Assembly: GCF_003610535.1 (NCBI RefSeq)
Contig: NZ_RAPN01000006.1
Span: forward strand, 168,724 to 232,723
Length of the DNA stretch: 64,000 nucleotides
Reading direction: 5' to 3'
Origin: Mangrovibacterium diazotrophicum
GTDB lineage: Bacteria; Bacteroidota; Bacteroidia; Bacteroidales; Prolixibacteraceae
The notes beneath the pieces were generated by a model that saw only the letters and a program-made list of their open reading frames with translations, made no database searches and was not told the DNA's origin. Every line of letters starts with the position of its first letter. Within the stretch, counting starts at the first letter, position 1. A program made the position numbers and the translations under genes. Of the stretch, positions 19,382 through 28,156 are shown in pieces.

Positions 19382-21679
19382 ATGAAAACCCGAGCCTTTT
19401 GCCTTTTAGCTACATTCATTCTCCTTTTTCATTCACTTTCAGCACAAAAAGTAGCCGTCGTACTCAGTGGCGGCGGTGCTAAAGGCCTGGCTCACATTGG
19501 AGTGATCCGCGCTTTGGAGGAAAACAACATCCCCATCGACTATGTCGCCGGAACTTCGATGGGAGCTATTGTGGCTGGCTTGTATGCTGCCGGGTACACG
19601 CCCGACCAAATGGAGGAGCTCTTCAAATCGGATCAGTTCAAATTTTGGTCAACCGGCAAAATCCAGGAAGAGTACCGCTACTACTACAGCAAGCTGGAAG
19701 AATCGCCGGCATGGCTGAGCCTCGACGTTAAAAAGCGCGACAACAAGCTCAAGATTATTTTTCCGACCAACATCATCCCCGAAGGACAGATGGATTTTGC
19801 GTTTATGGAGCTTTTCGCAACGACAAATGCAGCCTGTAACTACGATTTCAACAAGCTGTTTGTGCCCTTTTTCTGTGTAGCTACCGATGCTTATAACAAC
19901 ACCGAAGTCCAGCTCAGCTCAGGTGATCTTGGCGAAGCAGTGCGAGCATCGATGACAATACCATTCTATTTCAAACCCATTGAAATAGACAGCACTCTGG
20001 TCTTCGACGGTGGATTGGTTAACAACTTCCCGGTAAAAAACGTGCTCGACACCTTCAACCCGGATGTCATTATCGGGCACAAAGTGGCCAGCAATGCCGC
20101 TCGTCCCGGCGAAGATGACATCATGGGACAGATTGAAAACCTGTTGATGAAAAAAACCGATTACGAGATCCCGAAAGACAAGGGAATCCTGATCGAATCA
20201 ACTTTCGACGATATTGGGCTACTCGACTTTGATAAAATTGAGCAGATTGACCAGGAAGGATACGACCATACCATGGCGTTAATCGACAGCATCAAAGGAC
20301 GGATAAGCCGACGCGTACCGATTGACGACGTCATGAAACGCCGTGAAAAATTCAACAAGTGCAAACCGAAATTAAAATTCCAAAACGTACAGGTTGAAGG
20401 TGTCCGCGATCCGCTGCAACGGAAATATATCATCATGAACCTGAAACACCGCTCCGACACGATTGGCATTGAGGAGCTTCGTCAACAATATTTTAAACTG
20501 GTATCCGATCCGCAAATCAAGTCAATACGGCCGGTATCTTTTTATAACCCGCACACCGGATTTTTCGACCTTCACCTTCGCGTAAAACCGAATAATCAGA
20601 TGGAAATTCAAATAGGCGGCAATGTATCCACCAAGCCGATCAACCAGGGTTTTCTGAGTCTCGATTATCGTTTCTTTAAAAACCGAGCCTACACGTTGAG
20701 TACTAACATTTATTTCGGGCGTTTTTACAACTCGGTGAAAGTTGGAGGAAGAATTGACTTTCCGTCAAAATTACCGATGTATCTGTCGGGTTACCTTACC
20801 TTTAACCGATGGGAATACTACCCCACCGAAAGTGAATTCTTTTTCCCCACAGCCTCACTACCAACCGTCGTCTTGGATGAAAATAACCTGCGTTTTGAGC
20901 TAGGAGTTCCCGTTGGTACACGAGGTAAATTAATGCTTCGGAGTAGCTTCAACAATGAAAATGAAAAATATTACCTCAGCTCCCTGGTATTAAAAGATGA
21001 CAAAGCCGACGAAACGGCTTTCAAAACCTTTGCAAGCGCGCTTGTTTTCGAAGAGAACAGTTTCAACAACATTCAGTTTGCCGACGAGGGAATCGCCAGC
21101 CAGCTTGGTCTGACATTTGTCACCGGCGAAGAAAAATATTCTCCGGGAACGACCTCCTCGGAAGCAGGCCTGTCGAACGCGAGCGACGGACACTCGTTCT
21201 TGCGTTTTCACGGGCTGTACGACAACTATCTTCCGCTAAGCCACAGGTTCACCTTGGGGGTATACGGTGAAGGAACCTACACCAACAAAAATCTGTTTTC
21301 AAATTACGCGGCTTCCATTTTGTCCGCACCTTCGTTTGAACCGACGCCCTTCAGTAGATCACTTATCATTAGCGATTTCAGAGCAAACAGTTTTGTTTCC
21401 GGGGGGCTTAAATCGATTTTAAGGCTGGGCGACCAACTTCATTTACGGGTAGAAGGCTACGGTTTTCTTCCGCTGCAAGCAATTAAAGCCAATGACGTTT
21501 ATGCGCAATATCAGGACTTTGATTTCGGTGAAACGAAGTTCATGGGCTTGGGAGGTTTGGTTTACCAATCCGCGATTGGACCGGTTAGCTTAACTGCAAA
21601 CTATTTTGAAAATGCGAGCACCAAATGGTTCGTCGTTTTCAGTTTCGGATATGTATTATTCAACAAACGCGGCTATTAG
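19382..21679 (+). CDS. Patatin-like phospholipase with POTRA/Omp85-like C-terminal barrel (PlpD/RssA type)
   Basis: 765 aa from the ATG at 19382, chosen because it begins a clear signal peptide (MKTRAFCLLATFILLFHSLSAQ); an upstream ATG at 19316 would bury it. The patatin domain spans ~24-300, with oxyanion loop GGGAKG, nucleophile S59 in GTSMGA and catalytic D209 in DGGLVNNFP. Residues ~345-410 look like a POTRA domain (LKFQNVQVEGVRDPLQRKYI). From ~425 to the end is a 16-strand-type barrel ending VVFSFGYVLFNKRGY. Known relatives are type-Vd secreted lipases or outer-membrane-tethered phospholipases. The stop codon lies inside a 31-bp palindrome. Confidence 0.9.
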   Translation: MKTRAFCLLATFILLFHSLSAQKVAVVLSGGGAKGLAHIGVIRALEENNIPIDYVAGTSMGAIVAGLYAAGYTPDQMEELFKSDQFKFWSTGKIQEEYRYYYSKLEESPAWLSLDVKKRDNKLKIIFPTNIIPEGQMDFAFMELFATTNAACNYDFNKLFVPFFCVATDAYNNTEVQLSSGDLGEAVRASMTIPFYFKPIEIDSTLVFDGGLVNNFPVKNVLDTFNPDVIIGHKVASNAARPGEDDIMGQIENLLMKKTDYEIPKDKGILIESTFDDIGLLDFDKIEQIDQEGYDHTMALIDSIKGRISRRVPIDDVMKRREKFNKCKPKLKFQNVQVEGVRDPLQRKYIIMNLKHRSDTIGIEELRQQYFKLVSDPQIKSIRPVSFYNPHTGFFDLHLRVKPNNQMEIQIGGNVSTKPINQGFLSLDYRFFKNRAYTLSTNIYFGRFYNSVKVGGRIDFPSKLPMYLSGYLTFNRWEYYPTESEFFFPTASLPTVVLDENNLRFELGVPVGTRGKLMLRSSFNNENEKYYLSSLVLKDDKADETAFKTFASALVFEENSFNNIQFADEGIASQLGLTFVTGEEKYSPGTTSSEAGLSNASDGHSFLRFHGLYDNYLPLSHRFTLGVYGEGTYTNKNLFSNYAASILSAPSFEPTPFSRSLIISDFRANSFVSGGLKSILRLGDQLHLRVEGYGFLPLQAIKANDVYAQYQDFDFGETKFMGLGGLVYQSAIGPVSLTANYFENASTKWFVVFSFGYVLFNKRGY

Positions 21680-21691
21680 CCGCGTTTGTTG
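21661..21691. terminator. 31-bp perfect palindrome, bidirectional terminator overlapping the patatin stop
   Basis: CAACAAACGCGGCTA (21661-21675), one-base centre, then TAGCCGCGTTTGTTG (21677-21691). It serves the converging patatin (+) and repeat/ConA-fold (-) genes. A T-rich tract follows on the plus strand. The right arm begins with the patatin TAG stop at 21677. Confidence 0.7.
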
Positions 21692-21702
21692 TGAATCTCT
21701 TT

Positions 21703-23154
21703 TTATTTTTTGCGGTACAACCGTACCCAGTCAACTTCAAAATGGTGAGGCAATCCCTGCGGTGGTTCAACCACAATGGAGCTCATGTTGATCCGAAGCG
21801 GGACATCCGGCACCGCTTGCTGAACGCTGTAAATTTCGTGGTTGTTAATTTTCCAGCTAATGTGCCCTTGGCCCCATTCAATTCTGAAAATATAGAACTG
21901 TCCGGCAGACAGACCTCCCAGCGATTCGTGCTGCGAGCCTTTGTCCTGGCTAACACCAAAACGGCAAACCGTTCCGGCTTCCAGCAAATTCAAACGATAG
22001 CTGTTCTTGTCGTCCGACAGGTAGAACAGATCGACCAGCTGTTTATTGGGTTGGTACTTGATTTTCGCTTCCAGCACGCCACTTTTCGCGTGGAAACTTT
22101 CGGCGCTGCTCAGCAAACCGGCTGAATAATCGAAACTAACCGGGCTGAATCCAACCGGAAAATTCCAAACCAACGAATCGGTTTTCTCGTACTTCACTGT
22201 CAATTTAAGCGAGCTGTTATCCTGCAAAACGTTTTCACCGTTGGTGTAGCCCTGCAAATCGCCAGCCTTAGAAAAGTTTTTCCCTACGGTCTGATCAGCC
22301 AGTTGGCTAATCGGTTTCCATTTGCTTTCGTCCAGTTTACCGCCTTCGAAATGATCTTCCAGCAACAGTTCGTGACTCACAAAGAAATTGAACTCATCGG
22401 ATTTCTTGTATTTCTCATAAACTTTGAAACGTTCCTCACTTTTCAACTCCTGGTATTTCTTTTCTTTTTGATAGGCCTCTGTTTTTTCCCAGCGATTCGG
22501 GTCTTCCAAAAATTCCTTTTTGGCTTTAAAAGCGTCTGATTCAACCTCGGCTTTCAATTCCTCGTAGCGAATCCGCTTCGGAGAGTTGACCATATCCTTG
22601 TAGTTCTTGTAGGATTTCGCTGCCGGGAACTCGGTCCAGAACATCACATCTGCTGACTTCGATAGTTCCTGATAGCTCTGGTATTTTTTGTAAGCTTCAG
22701 TTTCTTCAAAGGTTGCAACGCCGCCTTTTCCTTCACCGCTTTTAAAAGCCGCTTTATCCGCATCGTACTTTTTACTCTGGATGTAATCCTTCAGCTGAAT
22801 GAACGTTTTGATTTTGTCGCTCTTCTCCAGCTGCTGGTATTTTTGAAAATCGGCAGAATGCTGTGTTACATAAAAATCCTTCAATTGGCTGTCGGCTTCC
22901 AGCTTCTGATATTCATTGATCAATTTAGACTCTTCGCTTCCCGCAAACTTCATCGACATGGTTTCGGAACGCTCTTTTTTAAACGCTTCCGAGTTTACAA
23001 AATGGTCCAGTTCCTGGTACAATTTCAGATCCTCCGAATCCTGAAGGCCAATATATAACTGATAATCAGACCACAGATTATCCCGTTTACTTTCTACCTT
23101 AGCTGTATTTTTAAGGCCTTTGAAAGTGCTGAGAAAAAAGAGTTTAAATGACAT
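21703..23154 (-). CDS. Tandem helical-repeat protein with C-terminal GH16/concanavalin-fold domain lacking the catalytic motif
   Basis: 483 aa with no signal peptide. Residues ~25-285 are a run of degenerate helical repeats built on a YQEL...S..F..Y..L..S pattern (LKLYQELDHFVNSEAFKK, FQKYQQLEKSDKIKTFIQLK, YKKYQSYQELSKSADVMFW, FKVYEKYKKSDEFNFF), rich in Lys, Glu, Tyr and Ser. Residues ~290-483 resemble a GH16-type jelly roll (LEDHFEGGKLDESKWKPIS, GVLEAKIKY, FYIFRIEWGQGHISWKINNHEI, HFEVDWVRLYRKK). I do not find the GH16 catalytic signature ExDxE, so it is probably non-catalytic. Function unknown. It is monocistronic, convergent with patatin. Confidence 0.75.
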   Translation of the reverse strand: MSFKLFFLSTFKGLKNTAKVESKRDNLWSDYQLYIGLQDSEDLKLYQELDHFVNSEAFKKERSETMSMKFAGSEESKLINEYQKLEADSQLKDFYVTQHSADFQKYQQLEKSDKIKTFIQLKDYIQSKKYDADKAAFKSGEGKGGVATFEETEAYKKYQSYQELSKSADVMFWTEFPAAKSYKNYKDMVNSPKRIRYEELKAEVESDAFKAKKEFLEDPNRWEKTEAYQKEKKYQELKSEERFKVYEKYKKSDEFNFFVSHELLLEDHFEGGKLDESKWKPISQLADQTVGKNFSKAGDLQGYTNGENVLQDNSSLKLTVKYEKTDSLVWNFPVGFSPVSFDYSAGLLSSAESFHAKSGVLEAKIKYQPNKQLVDLFYLSDDKNSYRLNLLEAGTVCRFGVSQDKGSQHESLGGLSAGQFYIFRIEWGQGHISWKINNHEIYSVQQAVPDVPLRINMSSIVVEPPQGLPHHFEVDWVRLYRKK

Positions 23155-23279
23155 CTTCTATGATTTTAGATATGTTTTAGTTCTGTTAAAAATAATAATA
23201 AAAATATACTGATCGACTTTTTTCAGATCTCCGTGAAAAAGCTTATTTTCATCGTTCAAATTTTAAAAGCATGCTCAAT

Positions 23280-24383
23280 ATGAAAGTCAAAAGAATCATT
23301 CTGCAATTCTTATTGATCTTTAACTTTTTCCTCTCATCCCCGGTTTTTGCACAGAATTTCTTCAATACGGACTACGATCCTGAAAAAACATATATTCTGC
23401 TGACACACCCCACTATTGAGAATATTGAAACTATTCGTTACTTAATCGACAAGCGTTTGCTGTTTGTAGGAGAAACGGAATTTATTGGAATTTATTTTTA
23501 TGCTGAGCGATATGATTATTCACAAACAATCCGATACATTCGCGACAACAACCTTGAAAAGTTTCACCTACAACGACTTACAGGCACTTTAACGATTGAC
23601 AATATTTTCGAACCAAACGATTTCACCAACAATTTCGACATCATGTTCAGCCAGTCGAAAGGGGTTTTCCTCTTTGGCGGGCCCGATATACAACCCGAAG
23701 CATACGGCGAAGAAAAGACCTTATCGGAAGTCACTGATCCTCAGCGACACCTCATGGAACTGTCTCTGGTTTTTCACTTGCTGGGGAGTAACAAAAACCC
23801 CAATTTTACGCCTTTTCTGGAGCGAAACCCGAAGTATTTTGTGATTGGTTTCTGCCTGGGCATGCAAACGATGAACGTTGCCACCGGCGGCACCATGATC
23901 CAGGATATCCCCTCGGAACTCTATAATTCGAAAACTCCGCAGGAAATCGTGCAACTCGATCGGGATAACCTGCACCGCAATTACTGGCAGGAAATCTTCG
24001 ACAATCCGCAACTCACGTCTTTCAACTTCCATCCGCTAAGGCTGGAAATCGGCAGCTTTTTCCAGAAAGAAGTGGGCTGGAAGAGCAATATTTCGCCCAA
24101 AGTGCTCAGTTCGCACCACCAGGCTGTTGAGAACCTGAACGACTGCTGGGAGATTACTGCCCGCTCTATGGACGGCAAAGTGATTGAAGGTATTCGCCAT
24201 AAAAAATACCCCAACGTTTTCGGAGTGCAGTTCCACCCCGAGGTTTCCTCACTTTACGAAGACAAAGAACAGTACAAATTTTCGCCGCGCGACATCCCCG
24301 AGACCTATCACCAAATGATTGGGAAAGACGGCTACAAATTCCATAAACTTTTCTGGAAACGGGTTTCCAAAGCTGTAAATTAA
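23280..24383 (+). CDS. Secreted class-I glutamine amidotransferase-like hydrolase (peptidase C26 / gamma-glutamyl hydrolase type)
   Basis: 367 aa from the ATG at 23280; an ATG 3 codons earlier is possible. Signal peptide (ILQFLLIFNFFLSSPVFAQ). The GATase1 fold is shown by FLFGGPDIQPEAYGE, nucleophile C192 in GFCLGMQ, and the His/Glu pair in FGVQFHPEVSS. C26-type enzymes hydrolyse gamma-glutamyl bonds, e.g. gamma-Glu-GABA or folylpolyglutamate. A periplasmic version would act on imported or cell-wall gamma-glutamyl compounds; the substrate is unknown. Confidence 0.85.
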   Translation: MKVKRIILQFLLIFNFFLSSPVFAQNFFNTDYDPEKTYILLTHPTIENIETIRYLIDKRLLFVGETEFIGIYFYAERYDYSQTIRYIRDNNLEKFHLQRLTGTLTIDNIFEPNDFTNNFDIMFSQSKGVFLFGGPDIQPEAYGEEKTLSEVTDPQRHLMELSLVFHLLGSNKNPNFTPFLERNPKYFVIGFCLGMQTMNVATGGTMIQDIPSELYNSKTPQEIVQLDRDNLHRNYWQEIFDNPQLTSFNFHPLRLEIGSFFQKEVGWKSNISPKVLSSHHQAVENLNDCWEITARSMDGKVIEGIRHKKYPNVFGVQFHPEVSSLYEDKEQYKFSPRDIPETYHQMIGKDGYKFHKLFWKRVSKAVN

Positions 24384-24420
24384 AGGCTGACGAAAGCTAT
24401 TTCTTTTCTTTAAAAAGTTC

Positions 24421-24428
24421 TATTTTTG
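24421..24428 (+). promoter_or_regulatory. Probable -7 box for prfC
   Basis: TATTTTTG matches TAnnTTTG, 84 bases upstream of the prfC ATG; the -33 region is weak. Confidence 0.4.
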
Positions 24429-24511
24429 CAGCTCAAAATTTTGAGCTATAGAATGCTGTGTTGTTGTTTTTGCTGAAAAGCGCAACACAACGCAAAAATA
24501 AATCACCGTTT

Positions 24512-26086
24512 ATGGGTTTTAAAGAAGAAATTAAACGTCGCAGAACGTTCGGTATTGTTAGTCACCCGGATGCCGGGAAAACCACATTGACTGAAAAATT
24601 GCTGCTTTTTGGTGGAGCGATTCGTGTTGCCGGGGCTGTAAAAAGCAACAAGATAAAAAAAGGAGCTACTTCCGACTTCATGGAAATTGAGCGCCAGCGT
24701 GGTATTTCCGTGGCCACATCGGTTATGGGGTTCGAGTACCGCGATTACAAAGTCAACATTCTGGATACGCCGGGTCACCAGGATTTCCAGGAAGATACTT
24801 TCCGGACACTGACCGCCGTCGACAGCGTAATTATCGTGATTGACGCCGCCAAAGGGGTGGAACCTCAAACGGAAAAACTGATGAATGTTTGCCGTATGCG
24901 CAAAACGCCGGTCATGGTGTTCATCAACAAACTCGACCGTCCGTCGCGCGATACCTTTAGCTTGCTTGACGAGATTGAGGAACAGCTGAAATTGAAAACC
25001 CGTCCTTTGAGTTGGCCAATCAACAGTGGTGCCGATTTTAAAGGAGTATATAATATTTACAAGAGAAGTCTGAATCTTTTTGATGCCGATGTTCAGGAAA
25101 TTCAACCGGCCATCAAGTTCGAAGATGTGAATGATCCGACACTGGAAAACCACATTGGAAACGACGCCATTGAATTGCGTGAAGAGCTGGAACTGGTTGA
25201 AGGCGTTTACCCGGAATTCGATCGCGAAGCCTACCTGGCAGGCGAACTAGCTCCTGTTTTCTTCGGGTCAGCCTTGTACAACTTCGGGGTTCAGGAGTTG
25301 CTGGATGCTTTCGTGGAGATTGCACCAAGCCCGAAACCAAGCTTCTCAGAAGAGCGTGAAATCAACCCGGAGGAAGAAGGCTTGACCGGATTTGTCTTTA
25401 AGATCCACGCCAACATCGACCCGAACCACCGCAGCCGGATTGCCTTTGTGAAAATTTGCTCGGGCCGTTTCGAGCGGAACGCCGTTTACAAACACATTCG
25501 TACCGGCAAAAACATGCGGATTTCGAGCCCAACCGCTTTCATGGCTTCTCAAAAAGAAGTGATTGACGAAGCATTCCCGGGCGATATCATCGGGGTGCCT
25601 GATACCGGCAACCTGATTATTGGCGACACCATTACTTCGGGCGAGGACGTGCATTTCAAAGGCTTGCCAAGTTTCAGCCCCGAAATGTTCCGCTACATCG
25701 AGAATGCCGACCCGATGAAATCGAAGCAGTTGGCAAAAGGAGTTGACCAGTTGATGGAAGAAGGTGTTGCCCAGTTGTTCACCAGCCAGTTCAACGGCCG
25801 TAAAATTATCGGAACGGTTGGACAGCTTCAGTTCGAAGTAATCCAATACCGCTTGGAGCACGAATACGGCGCAAAATGTCGCTTCGAAACACTACCGATG
25901 CACAAAGCCTGCTGGATTGAGTGTGACGACCAAAAAATGCTGACTGAATTCAAAAAACGGAAACACCAGAAAATGGCCGTTGACAAACGTGGCCGTGACG
26001 TGTTTATGGCCGACTCGGGCTTCATCCTGCAAATGGCTCAGGACGAATTCAAGGATATCAAGTTCCATTTCACCAGCGAATTTTAG
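24512..26086 (+). CDS. prfC: Peptide chain release factor 3
   Basis: 524 aa from the ATG at 24512 ([20 protein letters not shown]), the usual RF3 start; an earlier in-frame TTG adds 18 unrelated residues. GTPase motifs: G1 HPDAGKTT, G3 DTPGHQDF, G4 NKLDR. The RF3-specific C-terminus ends [10 protein letters not shown]. It recycles RF1/RF2 from the ribosome with GTP. Confidence 0.97.
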   Translation: MGFKEEIKRRRTFGIVSHPDAGKTTLTEKLLLFGGAIRVAGAVKSNKIKKGATSDFMEIERQRGISVATSVMGFEYRDYKVNILDTPGHQDFQEDTFRTLTAVDSVIIVIDAAKGVEPQTEKLMNVCRMRKTPVMVFINKLDRPSRDTFSLLDEIEEQLKLKTRPLSWPINSGADFKGVYNIYKRSLNLFDADVQEIQPAIKFEDVNDPTLENHIGNDAIELREELELVEGVYPEFDREAYLAGELAPVFFGSALYNFGVQELLDAFVEIAPSPKPSFSEEREINPEEEGLTGFVFKIHANIDPNHRSRIAFVKICSGRFERNAVYKHIRTGKNMRISSPTAFMASQKEVIDEAFPGDIIGVPDTGNLIIGDTITSGEDVHFKGLPSFSPEMFRYIENADPMKSKQLAKGVDQLMEEGVAQLFTSQFNGRKIIGTVGQLQFEVIQYRLEHEYGAKCRFETLPMHKACWIECDDQKMLTEFKKRKHQKMAVDKRGRDVFMADSGFILQMAQDEFKDIKFHFTSEF

Positions 26087-26107
26087 GTAGACAAAAACGA
26101 CACTATA

Positions 26108-26147
26108 TTGAGGGTTTCACTTCCGGGTGAAGCCCTCAATTGTTTTT
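26108..26147 (+). terminator. prfC terminator
   Basis: TTGAGGGTTTCAC (26108-26120) pairs with GTGAAGCCCTCAA (26127-26139) with one wobble, loop TTCCGG, then TTGTTTTT. Confidence 0.85.
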
Positions 26148-26196
26148 AGCAAGCAAGCCACGAGTCACAGTTCCGTATCAGCAGGGGTAGGACATT

Positions 26197-26460
26197 AAAA
26201 AAGTAAGTTCGAGCCTTTCTAACCCGGGTTGGCAAGGCAAAAAAACAGGTTCGAGACTCTCCAACCCGGGTTGGGAACTCAAAAAAGTAGGTTAGCAACC
26301 TTCTAACCTTGGTTAGAGACTTTAAAAAGTAGGTTGGCGAGGCAAAAAAACGGGTTAGAACCTCCGTACCCCGGGTTAGCACGTTAATAAAGTGGGGTAG
26401 CAAGGCCGTACCCCAGGTTAGCGCCTTAAAAAAGCAGGTTAGAAGCTCTGTACTCACCTG
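26197..26460. repeat. 42-bp minisatellite (six units plus one 21-bp half unit)
   Basis: Units start at 26197, 26239, 26281, 26323 (21 bp only), 26344, 26386 and 26428 (last unit 33 bp). Each 42-bp unit is two 21-bp halves: an A-run plus GTAGGTT-type half and a half with a palindromic core such as AACCCGGGTT or AACCTTGGTT. The phase is exact across the array. It ends exactly where the left REP hairpin begins (26461). Because 21 and 42 are multiples of three, a minus-strand frame (26146-26457) stays open with 7-residue repeats, but I see no sign it is a real gene. Confidence 0.9.
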
Positions 26461-26492
26461 CCCCTCGTTTGAGCGCTAGCGGTAACGAGGGG
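26461..26492. repeat. Left REP-like hairpin flanking the RAYT gene
   Basis: CCCCTCGTT (26461-26469) pairs with AACGAGGGG (26484-26492), with a 14-base loop. In reverse complement it matches the right element (27150-27181) at 27 of 32 positions, including a paired T-A to C-G change in the stem. Confidence 0.8.
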
Positions 26493-26519
26493 CTAGCTGT
26501 ATTGAGTTTGTAACTCACT

Positions 26520-27071
26520 TTACATGGTGGTTCGAACATGCACAAATCCTTTTTCCCCTGCATAGTCTCTGGCCGAACTATAAAGATACTCTTCTGCTCG
26601 GTAAACGATCATTGCCCTGACCGGATTTTCGTGTGTATAATTAATCCGTTGGTCAATCAAATTTGAATTATCCAACAAAATAGCGTGGTTAGTTTCCTGC
26701 CAAAATTTGTATGTTTTCACCCGGTTATCAAACTTGCCCGCATACCGGAAACGGTAAAGCATCCACTCTTTTCTGCTTTCCGTTTCTTTCTCTATCATCT
26801 TCAAAATGCTTTTGGCTGTAAACTTTTTAAAATCCCGGATGATATCACTTATTCTGAAACCTTCCTTTGCCCGACAAACCAAATGAACGTGATTTGACAT
26901 CAGACACCAGGCATATACCTCCAAACCTTTATTTTCGATGCAGTAATTAAACGAATCGGCTATGACAACTTTATATTCCTTTCGCGTAAACACATCGATC
27001 CAATCTTCAACTGTGAATGTTAAAAAGTAAACGGCATTTTGATCGGTGATAAAATAGTTATCGGCAGACAT
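26520..27071 (-). mobile_element. REP-associated tyrosine transposase (RAYT, IS200/Y1 family)
   Basis: 183 aa from the ATG at 27071; an in-frame TTG 4 codons upstream is less likely. Y1-transposase features: YFLTFTVEDW, the HUH-type metal motif in LMSNHVHLV, and the catalytic tyrosine probably in INYTHENPVRAM. Such enzymes cut single-stranded REP hairpins. The gene is flanked by inverted copies of one hairpin (26461-26492 and 27150-27181), the arrangement expected of its own substrate. Appears intact. Confidence 0.88.
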
Positions 27072-27123
27072 TTTTAGCAACAATATATGGCAAAATACTC
27101 AGCAGTACAACATATCTGCTAAC

Positions 27124-27140
27124 GGGCGTTACAAACGCCC
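27124..27140. repeat. Short hairpin beside the right REP element
   Basis: GGGCGTT (27124-27130) pairs with AACGCCC (27134-27140), loop ACA. It lies 9 bases from the right REP hairpin and may be part of the same RAYT substrate. Confidence 0.5.
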
Positions 27141-27149
27141 AGTAGCAAA

Positions 27150-27181
27150 CCCCTCGTCACCGCTAAAGCTAAGACGAGGGG
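27150..27181. repeat. Right REP-like hairpin flanking the RAYT gene
   Basis: CCCCTCGTC (27150-27158) pairs with GACGAGGGG (27173-27181); the 14-base loop is ACCGCTAAAGCTAA. It is the inverted counterpart of 26461-26492. Confidence 0.8.
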
Positions 27182-27320
27182 TAGTGGTGCCCTCAAATGC
27201 TTTCTCATTAACAAACTCACAACCAAGGCCAAAGCATTTCTATCATCCAAATATAACACGCGCTTTTTGTTTAATTGAATAGAATTGCTTTATATTCGCA
27301 AAAAATTCAGCGCTGACCAA

Positions 27321-27890
27321 ATGACTGACTTTTATCATAGCGACCTGTTTTCGTACCTGGTTTTGCCCGTCCTGATTGTGCTGGCACGCATCAGCGATGT
27401 AACTGTAGGAACCCTCCGAATCGTGATGGTTTCCAAAGGTCAGAAACGGATCGCTCCCCTACTCGGATTCTTCGAGGTCATCATCTGGCTGGTGACCATG
27501 AGTAAAATCATTCAGAACATCGACAACTGGGTGGCTTATGTTGCCTACGGTGCTGGTTTCGCTGCAGGCAATTACATCGGGTTGATTCTGGAAGAAAAAC
27601 TAGCGGTTGGTATCGTTCACCTTCAAATTATAACCCGCACCAACGCCGACAACCTGATTGCCAAACTTAAGGCCAAAGGTTACGGAATAACCTACCACGA
27701 TGCTTACGGAGCGAATGAAAAGGTGGCTGTTATCTATTCCATTATCAAGCGGGTTGACATTGCCGAGGTAATTGAAACCATTCGTACCTACAACCCGAAT
27801 GCTTTCTACTCCATCCAGGAAGTTAAGTTTGTGAACAAGGGCGTTGAGTCGACCGTCCGATCGATGGAAGGCTGGCGAAAAAGCAAATAA
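27321..27890 (+). CDS. UPF0316/DUF5698-DUF2179 membrane protein
   Basis: 189 aa from the ATG at 27321; an earlier in-frame TTG at 27285 is unlikely. Three membrane helices lie in residues 10-90, including the family motif ARISDVTVGTLRIVMVSKG and YGAGFAAGNYIGLILEEKLA. A DUF2179-like cytosolic domain follows (IITRTNADNLIAKLKAKGYG). The function of the family is unknown. Monocistronic. Confidence 0.88.
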   Translation: MTDFYHSDLFSYLVLPVLIVLARISDVTVGTLRIVMVSKGQKRIAPLLGFFEVIIWLVTMSKIIQNIDNWVAYVAYGAGFAAGNYIGLILEEKLAVGIVHLQIITRTNADNLIAKLKAKGYGITYHDAYGANEKVAVIYSIIKRVDIAEVIETIRTYNPNAFYSIQEVKFVNKGVESTVRSMEGWRKSK

Positions 27891-28156
27891 AGGCCCTTCA
27901 AAAGCCTCCTCATTTCCTATCAATTCTACTCCGGAACAAATCCAAAAAACGCTTTTCCCGTATCCTCAAAAAACTGAACTTATGATTTCGTATTAATGGC
28001 GAATTTTCAGAAATAAAAACTTAAAAAAATTGTTAGCATCATTTCAAATTCGTCAAAAAATCAATCACGAATGACCATTTCTTCAATAATATTGTGATCT
28101 TTGTCATGCTTTAAAAAATCGAATTATTATTAGGCACTTTTCTAAATTATACACAC

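Noticed and set aside
26197..26460. CRISPR array
   Set aside because: Units are contiguous with no unique spacers; it is a minisatellite.
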